NCBI GenBank assembly: GCA_018398765.1
Contig: JAHBMJ010000762.1
Span: 1-40,570 of the forward strand
Reading direction: 5' to 3'
DNA: 40,570 nucleotides
DNA from: Chromera velia
Lineage: Eukaryota > Sar > Chromeraceae
The translations under genes were made by a program, and so were the position numbers. Under the pieces are notes generated by a model. That model ran no database searches. It worked only from the letters and a program-made list of their open reading frames with translations, and had not been told where the DNA came from. Shown here in pieces: positions 31,901 to 40,570 of this stretch (within the stretch, counting starts at the first letter, position 1; the number at the start of each line of letters is the position of its first letter).

Positions 31901-34900
31901 ATGAGACCCGTCAAGATAGAAACAGACAGATGAAAGCTAAACAGAAAGATCTCTCGGCAGAGAAAAAGTCCAAAAGGATGATTCTTTCAGTAAAAGGCTA
32001 CTTCTGTAAAAGGCTGGAACTGAAAGGAAGTTTGGATGGCCCTATCCTCATGTGCATCCTCGACTCCAGGGCAAACTGGAAAGGAGCACAAGGGCAGCAC
32101 ATCACTTCAATCAACTTTCCGTGAAGATGATTCCTTCATTCTCGTCCTGACTGCCTGCTTGCCTGCTTTGCTGACATCTGAAGAGAGAAGAGGAATCTTC
32201 TGAGGCTGTTCCACAGGGGGCTTGAATGTCGGAGACTTGCTGTATTTGCCTGCAGGCAGGGGGGTATGGAAGAACAACGCCATGCGGATTTTCTCAGCTG
32301 TAAACTGCCGAGTAGTCGTCTGTCCATCCCTTGGTATGTCCTCTCTCCTTTGATTTCCATTCTATCTGCGGGTCTTTGTCCCCTCTTTTTCCCATTGTCA
32401 TTCAATAAAAAGCAAAATTGATGTTTTCTTTCGGCCTGTCTATTTCTGTGTCAGTTGATCAATCAGAGGACCAGACAAGTATTCAGCCATGCACCCTTTT
32501 ATTCGTCAGTCCCGTCAGTCAGTTTGTCTGTATGCGTGTCTTTGAGCAAATATCAAGGAGAAACGTAACAAAACAAAAACTGAACAAGAGAGGGAAACGG
32601 CTGACAGAGTCTGTCTACCTCTACGGAAAGTGAAACGAATTGACAAGCTTCAACCCTCAAAGCAAAAACTGACCACTCCACTTCTGAATTGTCGTTTTTC
32701 GGATCAGGGCTGGGTTGCGATTGCTTAACTGCACCGGAGACAGCGTAAAAGATGCACAGTGACATTCTCACACAGTTGCAAGTGAAAAAAAAAGCCACAC
32801 AGCGACACTCGAAACAACAGATTGCAGCGTGGGATATTTACGTTTGCCACATCCCCCCTTCGAGTTGCCCAACCTCGGAAGAATAGTCCGAGTACCGCCC
32901 TTTCGGCCCCTAGAACCGGGAGGGAGATCAGCCGGCCTAGAAGAAAGATAAACACCGAACGAGACGAGAACACAACGCTTGGCTAGCGTCCCAGAGTGAT
33001 CTTTCTTCCCCCCGCCCCACTGACTTCAAGCCGCAACTCTTGCAGGTTCTCGAAGTCGACTCTGTTTGACGTCAACGTCTGCAGTCTCGAGATAGTCTCG
33101 GCTGCAGTATCTCAAATCAATGATATCAGAGGGGAAGTTGGCAATTCACGTACAGAACACCCATGTACTAATAAATGTGTTGCATGGTGTTTTTCTGATT
33201 CTGCATCTGGGGTAGTCGAATGAGGAGCAGATCTGGATAGGGGGGGCGGATGGATGGAGAGAGGACCTGCACAGTAAGTCGAAAGGCTTTCGAGGGAAGT
33301 GGGCGACTTCGTTAGTACCTGCCTGCCTGCCTGCCTTCCTGCCTGCCTGCCTGCCTGACTGACTGACCGAAGTTCTGTGGCTCCCCGACTTCCCCACTGC
33401 CCCCGTGAGCTTCTGTGCCCCCCCTCCCCAACTCCAATTCCGAATCAGTTTTGTTCTTCTTGTCACCCGAACTTTTCCCCCCCTTCAGGCTCCCCCCTAT
33501 CCGTCTGTATGCACAGATTCGTTCACAGTCAAAAGAGGTGTACGTGCATACGGCAGAGAGAGTAGCATGAGAAGCTGAGCGAGCCAGACCAACCTCGTTC
33601 AGCAGGCAGACAAACAAGTAAGGCAAGGGTGGGCTTTGCGAGAGAGAGAAAGGGAAAAGTCGATGGGAGATAGAGAGAGGTACAGCTGCCCTCCCTGTAT
33701 TTGATCCTCGCATGCTTGCGCCAAATCAACTGGACAGAGAACAAAGGGGAAGGGAAGCTTCTGACGTGAAACCGCGAAGAGGCCGGAGGGAGAAGAGCGG
33801 AGAGACGCATGAGGAGACGTGATGCTCATGAGAAGGAAGGAGAATGGATTCATGGACACAAGAAAGAAAAAACCATGCACTTCCAATATGCAACTTGGCA
33901 TTTTGAGGCTGCATGGAGACACTGGACCCTTCCTTCTATCCCACCCCGGCCCCCCTTTCTTGTCTTGACCGACTCTGCAAGTCCGTTCAATAATTTGAGT
34001 GTCTCTGAGAGTTCCGGCATGGGCACATCACTCTTCCCAATCATGCGCAGAGACCCCTGAGCAGAAGCCTCCTCCTTCTCTCCGCCTTGAAATCGCTCCT
34101 CCAGAGCTCTGCAAAGCAAGTAGAGAGACAGATATCCAGTTCGTCAGACATGAAGACAGAGAAACACACATACATGCCCGCCAATGTAACTGAATGCACG
34201 AAACGTCGATACGCTAATACGTATGTACACGCATGCGAACAGGAATACAAACAGACAGACAGATATACAGACATACAGACATACAGACAGACCCTAAACT
34301 CCCTCTTTGAGCACAATCAGTAATTTGGGGCCTCTGTCCCTTTTGTACTTTGCCCATCACTGTCGCATGTGTTAATCGGTCGGTATTCATGCCATCAAGC
34401 AAGCAAGGCTGACTTGAGTCTCACAGGAGAGGGTCTGTTGAGGGACAGAGAGAGGCTCCCGTGCTCCCCCCCCGGTCCCCTCTCAAGCAGAGGCGCTACA
34501 GGCATCCTGAAAACCAGCCCCACAGGCGGCCTGTCTGCCTCTGCGGCGTCCTCTGTGCCCATGGCCCCTCCACCGAGAGAGGCGGCCTCCCCCAGGGCAA
34601 ACACGTATTGGATCTGTATGCATGCATGCATGCAGGGAAAGAATCAAAGAACTTAAGGGACATACTTCCTAGCTCAGCTCGCGCCTACTGAAGACAGGAA
34701 TTCCTGACTGCAACAGGCAGAGACAGGCAAGGGAAACACTGACGCACGCACGCACGCACGCACTCACTCACACACTCCCTGTCAGAAAGAAAACGCATAG
34801 GGCCTAAAAGGCAAGGTGCAAACGAAGGCACGCACTTTGGACAGAGCAGTCTGGCAGACGAGAGAGAATGTACTGATCGAACCAACGAATAACGAACCGC

Positions 34901-36203
34901 CCCCCCCCCCCCAAAAGACCCGCGCATTAAACGGCCCTCAGAACCTCACCTCGGCGTCCCTGAAGATAAGGAGAGAGCAGGGTCCCGCCCCCGGTGTGGT
35001 TTTTCTTTTCGACACCACGGCTGTTGGAGGGAGGGAGGAGGCAGTCGAGGAAGCCGCCATCGGGTTGAAAGGAAGGGTCAGGTCATCGCATGAGACAGTC
35101 CGGAGAGAGAGGTGAGGAGAAATTTTGAACTCCACATCTCGCTTTTGCTGCACGAATCAATTACGCAAAACCACAATTAAGTTGATACAGAGAAGTTTTT
35201 AAGTTTCTCTTTCTGCAGCAGAGGAGGCATTAATGCGCCAGATCCGAAAGAAAAAGACAACGCGGAAGTGGAACCGAAGTAAGAGAAAATCCCCTCTTCT
35301 TTGCAACTGCACAACAAAACCGCTTCCTCCCTCAACTGACGTGCACAGAGACGGGTGTGGGAGTTGGCGTGCTGCCTCTTGTTGCCCCCTTTTTCTGAGC
35401 CCCAGCGTTCTTGCCAAACAGGGCTTTGTTGGTGTTTCCTGCCGGCCTTCCGGGACCACTCGTGCAGTCTAGAGGGTAGACATCCACGGTGGTGCTGCTG
35501 CCCCCCTCTTCTGTCGGGTCGGATTTCTGCATGCATGTATGGAGGTGGCAGGGAGAGAGTAAGAAGAAAACTGCCGTTGCTTCTCTGCGTGTGAATGCAA
35601 ATGGTACCGGTCGACAGATAGCGAAAGCAAAGAGATGCTTGCTTCCGTGTCGGTCTACTTTTTGTCTCAAACATAGTCCCTAGAATCTCCTCTCTATCCA
35701 TCTCTTCCAAAGTGTTTTCGTGTGGCTTGTGATGCGCCCCTGTAGCGTCAAAATGCACATATCTGTCTCAAATGCATCCTTTCCTTGGGCCTTCTGAGAG
35801 AGCTGCAGATTTTTATGGCTGCCCATCTGTTTGCTTGTCTGACTGGGCGCTCATCGCTCAACTCACTGGCTGACTATAATATCTAGACTGACATGGACTC
35901 GCACGACGGCCCCGTCTCCCGAGAGCTCTGCGTACATGGATAGGCACATGCGATGCATCGTGGAGTCTTTGAACGATACAACCGCCAGACAGACGGACCG
36001 GAGTCTTCTTTCAGATAGGAACGAAGCAAAGCAGAAGTGACATTTTCTCTTTCTCATTATTACATCATTGCTTTTTTCGTGTCAGACTTCTACAATCCTC
36101 GTGATCCAAAATACGTCTTGTGACGGAGAAATTAGCCGTCCATGACTGAAGGATGGTGTATCCACTGCTCAGCATGTACTTTGTGTGTGTTCTCTCTCTC
36201 TCT

Positions 36204-36238
<35 letters not shown>

Positions 36239-36415
36239 TCACTCACTCACTCACTCACTCACTCTCTCACTCACTCACTCACTCAGTCATTCACTCTCTC
36301 TCTCTCTCTCTCACTCACTCACTCACACACGCAATCACTCACTCATTCACTCACTCACTCACTCACTCACTCGCACACGCAACCAGTCACTCTCTCTCTC
36401 TCCCTCCCTCCCTCC

Positions 36416-36459
<44 letters not shown>

Positions 36460-37139
36460 CAGAGAGAGAGAGACTCACTAACTCACTCACTCACTCACTT
36501 ACTGACGGACCGATACTTCTTCGAGATGCCCCGTCAGCCCCCCCCCCCGGTCCTGACGCCTCGAGGTCCCTGTCGTTCTCCACAATCCCCTTGCCCCAGT
36601 CGTCCAGCGCCCCCAGCACCACACGACCTGGTTTACTGCTTACACCCTCCTCGCCGCCATCGCCCCCCTTCCCGAAAATCACCGCACTGAATCGCCGTCC
36701 ACCATTTACAGAAGTCACACACACAGCCTTCTCACCAGCTGCAGATGGACATGCATGCAGAAAACGAAATGGAGAAGCTCCATGAAGCATGCTGTTCAAA
36801 GTGATGCTCTTTCAGGCTGTCAAACTTGGCACCAATCTTACATGGGGAACATATTCAGGCGGACAGACGCGTGCTAGAAAGTGAATCGATCGTTCGAAGA
36901 GCTGGGAGGGTTGGGTCGGATGACACCACACAAAATTTTGCATGCATGTATATTCTTGGCATCCGTTTACATGCATTTTCGCATTGACTGAAACTGGAAG
37001 CGCTGAGTGAGAGGCTCACTTGAGTAGTAAGCAAACCCAGATCCGTCTGTATGCCTCAAAATACCCTTCTGCCCGCTGGAGTACTGCAGGTCAACAATTT
37101 GGAACGACATGGCTTGCTCCTTCAATCGAATGGATGCCT
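28688..37139 (-). CDS. Multi-exon gene, unknown function, with C-terminal pseudo-receiver domain
   Basis: Exons I can bound with GT-AG sites and matching phase: 37139-37020, 36738-36503, 35526-35341, 35147-34950, 34613-34414, 34108-~33930, 31862-31809, 31691-31461, 31269-31180, 30105-~30030, 29963-29900, 29709-29565, 29379-29106, 28807-28688 (stop TGA). Further probable exons lie near 36030-35867, 33266-33000, 32730-32678 and 32086-32036. The 5' end is not resolved. Residues from the first two exons ('DGSGFAYYS' joined to 'TGEKAVCV', then 'NGGRRFSAVIFG') and 'ISPHLSLRTVSCDDLTLPF' resemble the FAM194/ERICH6 family; this is tentative. The last six exons give a receiver-like pattern: 'PLIALCPANR' (usual DD is CP), 'LRQLGVPFELALSPEDAA', 'FGALLIEVRSPSDG' (phospho-Asp is Glu), 'DPKILCFVAAS', 'DAVVPSPLRKAAL' (conserved Lys is Ser). 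The donor after 30105-~30030 has no nearby GT. It could be two genes. Confidence 0.6.
28890..28932. repeat. (CA)n microsatellite in the last intron
   Basis: About 20 CA units between the two last exons of the long minus-strand gene; it creates a false Cys/Val tail if the previous exon is read through. Confidence 0.9.
30749..31151. repeat. 41-bp minisatellite, about 10 copies, intronic
   Basis: Head-to-tail copies of CCCAATCGCCCTTTTCCCTC followed by TCAGAATCATTTTTTGATTTT, period 41 bp (one 42-bp and a few variants such as TTTTCTGA). First copy starts 30749, last at 31120. It lies wholly in the intron between exons 31269-31180 and 30105-~30030. The unit has no spacers, so it is not a CRISPR array. 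Copies are nearly identical, so the expansion is recent. Confidence 0.95.
36195..36510. repeat. (CA)n/(CTCA)n/(CT)n microsatellite, intronic
   Basis: A compound repeat just inside the strong GTAAGT donor after exon 36738-36503; it makes up most of that intron's start. Confidence 0.95.
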
Positions 37140-38284
37140 CTGCATGCGTGTGCACGTGTCAACAGTCAGTGACTCAAGCCGGCAGGCAGCGTCTGTACAG
37201 TAGGTTCAATGGTCACAGAGTCTTCCTGACACTTGCAGCTTATGATCATGGACTTCGACGTCACTTCGTCTGACTGCAACTATATATATCTCAGAGTGTA
37301 CGTCTGAAAGGGAGCCCGCATGGGTCCATGCATGCATGGAGGCCGTGGGCGACGCAGCGCGCGCCCTTAAACATGCGCGCGCACGGGTCCTTGACTGCAC
37401 AAAAAAGTCGCGCCGGAGCCTTCGCGCGCACAAAATCAACCGTACGTTTAATTCACATCACCTTGCCACATGCAGAGGCGCGCGCTTTAATTAATTTCGG
37501 GCCTGATAGCCCATACATAAAAATTACTAGCATCGTTTAGGGCTTTCCAGGAGAGAAACCGTTTATGATATCTATGATGGTAATGAGGGGAATGTCAGGC
37601 GCAAGTCATTGATCGATCTATATTCTTCTTCATACGTGAATAGATCCATACACTGAATTACACTGAATGCATGGTAATTGGTTCGTTGATTTAAAACATG
37701 ACTGCTCTGCTTGCTTAACTTAATAATTAAGTTTCAATGTTACAAACAAAGCCGCCAACGGTATTATGTTAGTATAAGCCAAAGTCTTTTTTAGGTAGTG
37801 GACTGTGGGATGCACTTAGAATATAAATCCTATCCTATATCCTACCCACATAAATTAATGTCACGATTAGTCACGATGATTATCACGATGAATTTGAGAT
37901 TATAAATTCTATCAGAATCCTAGTAGAATCCCATAAATATTACAATTTTTTACAAGTAAATCCAAATAAATTCTATTAAATTTTCTAGTAAATTTAACTA
38001 AGTTTCTGAACTAAGGGAAGTTAACTTCTAACGCGGAACACAGAAGTTCGAGCGAGCCGTTTTCCTCGAGTGAGCCGTTCTCGTTGTAGCAAATGTGAAC
38101 ACAGAAGTTCGTTACTTGACTCCTGAGAGAACATCGTGCAGTATTGATAGAGAACGACTGATCTAAAAGTGTAATGAGTCGTGTCACTTCAACTCAGACG
38201 TAAGAGCCGTACAGTGGTCTTCAAACGGCGCTAAGCATCACAAAGCAAGCACTCAAGCAATCCCAGTCTCTGCTTCTGGTATCC
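37140..38284. other. Intergenic region between divergent genes
   Basis: On the minus side, a TATATATA box at about 37279-37286 could serve the long minus-strand gene if it starts nearby. 37340-37490 is GCGCGC-rich; 37550-38040 is AT-rich with TAAATTC/CTATTAAA motifs. No gene is visible; undetected 5' exons of either neighbour are possible. Confidence 0.45.
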
Positions 38285-39582
38285 GTGACTGATCTTCTAG
38301 TGCAGGTCGTAAAAATCATCAGCTCTCTGCAACACATTCAGAGAACACTTTTTTCCGTCTCCAGTATTTCTGTCTCCAGGGATGAAGAGGCAAACTTGCA
38401 AGAGTGCAGCTCTGGAATGAACCCTCAAGAGACGGACAAGCCTACTAGTAGTAGCGTTTCCTTTCACAAGTCAACTAGAAAAGGCAAGCGCTGGTCAAGA
38501 TTGCAGTGGCTCCAGACGCTAAGCGTTCAAGGAGAGGGAGATGGCAGAAATAAAAACGGTTACATTCTTTCGGGCGCCTTGAAAGTTCCCCTCGTCACGT
38601 CCTTCCAGTGACCTATCAGCCACAGCTCGTTCATGGTATCTATATCGTCCGAGGCGCTTCCACCAGGCTCCTGACAAGGCCAAAGGCTTTGGAAGCAATG
38701 CCACAGCAGATGCCCAGTTGCGTGTGCCTTCTACGAGACTGTTCTACAAAGTGAACCACCTTCACATCTCTCCTCCCCCCAACTGTAATATCACTATGCA
38801 CAGCGAGGTCTTGCATAACACACCCAGTTCAGGTTAACCTGCAAGCAGAATAAGACAGTCACCCTATTATAATAGTTCTAAGTGCAGGGAGCCATCTGGT
38901 CCTCACATTCCCAGATGAAGACTCTGTTTTTCCGCCTGTGCATGAGACTGTCCCCGTCTCTACACCCACAGACCACGACTCGATCGTTCTACGCGCAGCC
39001 GTCCCAAGCCTCACATCTTTTAGCGCGTTTCTTTGACAGCGGTCCTGGTCCCGGGAACCGACCTTTGCATCTCGCAACATTTCTGCAGCGCCGGCTACCC
39101 TGCAATGCTGGCAATGCGAAGACAGCAGTGCGGGAAAGAGGTACAGCCAGTGCAAAGTTGCAACTTATTGCAGTGTTGCATGTCAGAAGGTTTACTGGAA
39201 GACTCACAGAGCGAAATGCGACAGAGAGTGGGCGAGACATGCTATGAAGGGCACAAAGAAGGAGATGGATAGTGCAGAAGCGCTGGACTTCTTGAAGAGA
39301 GTCGAGATAGCAACTGAAGCAAGGAAGCAGGAGCTTATTAATGAGTAAGTGGTGAACTTTATGGTTGGCTGTCTCTGTATCGACGGGCCCATCAAGACGA
39401 TTAGCCAAGACAGGGATCGAACGGATGTGCAGAGGGACGTTCGACTTGCTCAGCTAATCAAAGAGGTACTAGACGTACTCGCAGCACTCCCCAACCAGAT
39501 TGTGGAGGATACATTAGATAAAGACCCCGAAGAAAGCCTTCGAAATGATTTGCTTCGTTTGCTCTACCACATTGCTGAATAA
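38285..39582 (+). CDS. MYND-type zinc-finger protein, five exons
   Basis: Model: 38285-38558, 38620-38832, 38888-38985, 39040-39344, 39414-39582. The four introns are 61, 55, 54 and 69 bp, all GT-AG, and every junction keeps phase, giving 1,059 coding bases (352 residues). Residues 218-255 form a MYND finger: C218-x2-C221, C233, C239-x3-C243-x7-H251-x3-C255, with the usual 'YCS..CQ...W..H' spacing. MYND domains bind proline-rich partners and appear in transcription or chromatin proteins such as SET/MYND enzymes; no SET domain is seen here. The position of the expected third Cys is Tyr230 (TAC for TGC). Downstream is a charged helical C-terminus ('RLAQLIKEVLDVLAALPNQIVEDTL') ending in TAA. The first exon is the least certain: an acceptor-like CTCCAG at about 38374-38379 could mean the start lies elsewhere. 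The last four exons are well supported. Confidence 0.8.
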
Positions 39583-39749
39583 GACCTCATACCAGAAAGC
39601 GTAAAAGCACAAGCAACGCGCCTTTACTGGAGGTATGCAGTGTGAAGGAAAGGTGTGGTTGCGTGTGGTTAAAGCCATGGGTCAAAGTTTTTGTGTCACA
39701 GTGACTCTGCATGCTTCTCAGACGGTTTGTTCATCAATCGATGGTGAAT
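39583..39749. other. Short 3' flank of the MYND gene
   Basis: No feature seen beyond probable 3' UTR. No close AATAAA; one occurs near 40189. Confidence 0.4.
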
Positions 39750-40205
39750 TTCTTTCTCTTCTTATTCAGTCTCTATCTTCTTCTTTTTTTTTTTTTTCCC
39801 TTTCTCAGACTTAGAGTGTGAAACCTGTCTTTTTTGTCACTCCCTCTATCATTTCACCTCTATTAGTAAGACAGAACGATAAGAAGCAACCCATAAGAAG
39901 AGAGAGGGTTTTCTATTCCTCTCTGTGCATCTCGGGAAAAGAATGTTCTTAGTTACTCAGAAAAGGATGAAAGTACTTCTCTCTTTTTCTTACTTAATCT
40001 CAATTCTTCGTTCTTTTTTCTTGCTCTGGTTGAAGTTTCCTTTCTTGTTACTCTCCTTGACAGTATCATTTTATCTTTCTGAGTCAGACAGAACGACAAG
40101 AAGCAACCCATAAGAAGAGAGAGGGCTTTACCGTTCCCCTTTGTGCGTCTTGGGAAAAGAAACGTTCTTGGTTACTCTGAAAAGTATGAAATAAATGTGT
40201 TATCT
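39750..40205. repeat. 216-bp imperfect tandem duplication
   Basis: GACAGAACGA(T/C)AAGAAGCAAC and the following ~100 bp recur at 39870 and 40086 (spacing 216 bp). The T-rich segments before each copy also align (about 39755-39869 and 39975-40085), and a third copy appears to begin near 40195. Identity is high in the GAAGCAACCCATAAGAAGAG core and lower elsewhere. Confidence 0.85.
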
Positions 40206-40570
40206 CTCTTACTTAGTCTTAATCCGTTATATTGCGATATGTAGTTGTTCGCTCTAGCCGGAGTTGATCGCCCGAGCTAATCATGCTGTAATGAATTAAG
40301 TCAAAGAGTAAGATTATCCTGAAAGCGTCTTTCCAGTCATGCACTAAGTTGAGTACTAAGCTTGCATTCAAGTCTGTCCATGCCTATGTCGTTCTATGGG
40401 CGCGCCCCTAATGTTGTATCTGTATTGGAATTAATATTAGAATTAATTCCACTCACGTGCATGCCCGTCTTGTCTGTGTAACTGTCCTGACTGATAGCTT
40501 TGGTACTACAAGACTCCCGAACTGACAGTTCTTATGCAGTAACCAGTCATACTAAGTCTAGGTCTGTAGC
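40206..40570. other. Terminal stretch without recognised feature
   Basis: No open frame of note. A GGAATTAATATTAGAATTAATTCC palindrome-like segment lies near 40426-40450. Confidence 0.5.

Noticed and set aside
35177-35758. 193-codon minus-strand frame as a gene
   Set aside because: A different frame in the same place is bounded by GCAG and GTCAGT sites and links in phase to the next exon; the 193-codon frame is its shadow.

Overview
This window reads as nuclear DNA of a eukaryote, from a draft assembly (one short N gap). The signs are GT-AG introns with coding phase conserved across them, TATA boxes, long CA/GT and CTCA microsatellites, and several classes of eukaryotic transposon. The mix of long intronless genes, G-rich coding tracts, decayed copia, LINE and hAT elements and a YibB-type glycosyltransferase would suit a microbial alga such as a chromerid-like alveolate. 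That placement is inference only; no rRNA or organellar marker is present.

Layout. 1-7.1 kb is repeat-rich: simple repeats, a decayed LTR-retrotransposon gag on the minus strand with a repeat-filled leader, a degenerate tRNA-like sequence, a small inverted-repeat element, and a 654-bp non-autonomous hAT-type element with an 8-bp near-perfect target duplication. 7.1-9.0 kb holds nothing I can support. 9.0-13.4 kb holds two divergent genes: a two-exon delta-9-type fatty acid desaturase (minus) and a 796-codon intronless HtrL/YibB-type protein (plus) carrying what looks like a second, degenerate GT8-like domain. They share a 620-bp promoter region with a TATA box facing each way.

13.4-27.9 kb is a nest of transposons. 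A minus-strand LINE (13.4-17.4 kb) is split inside its reverse transcriptase by a 1,827-bp insertion (15003-16829). This insertion carries a second, different, Penelope-like reverse transcriptase remnant. Removing it and one copy of the 7-bp target duplication restores the LINE reading frame exactly. Beside it lies a minus-strand Ty1/copia element (17626-27940) with two 320-bp LTRs, a tRNA-iMet-like primer binding site, and decayed gag, protease, integrase, RT and RNase H. Its RNase H is split by a 4,102-bp terminal-inverted-repeat element (18329-22430) with a 4-bp target duplication; removing it likewise restores the frame. The inserted element carries no recognisable transposase.

28.7-37.1 kb is one long minus-strand multi-exon gene of unknown function. 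Many exons link by consistent intron phase. Its C-terminal part folds on paper as a pseudo-receiver (REC) domain lacking the phospho-acceptor residues, and an N-terminal part resembles the FAM194/ERICH6 family. A 41-bp minisatellite and a CTCA microsatellite sit in its introns. 38.3-39.6 kb is a plus-strand five-exon gene with 51-69-bp-scale introns encoding a MYND zinc-finger protein with one ligand replaced by Tyr, followed by a 216-bp tandem duplication.

The cellular genes show no common pathway beyond the shared desaturase/YibB promoter region. The main biological content is the dated, nested transposon history and the unusual domain combinations in the YibB-type and pseudo-receiver proteins.
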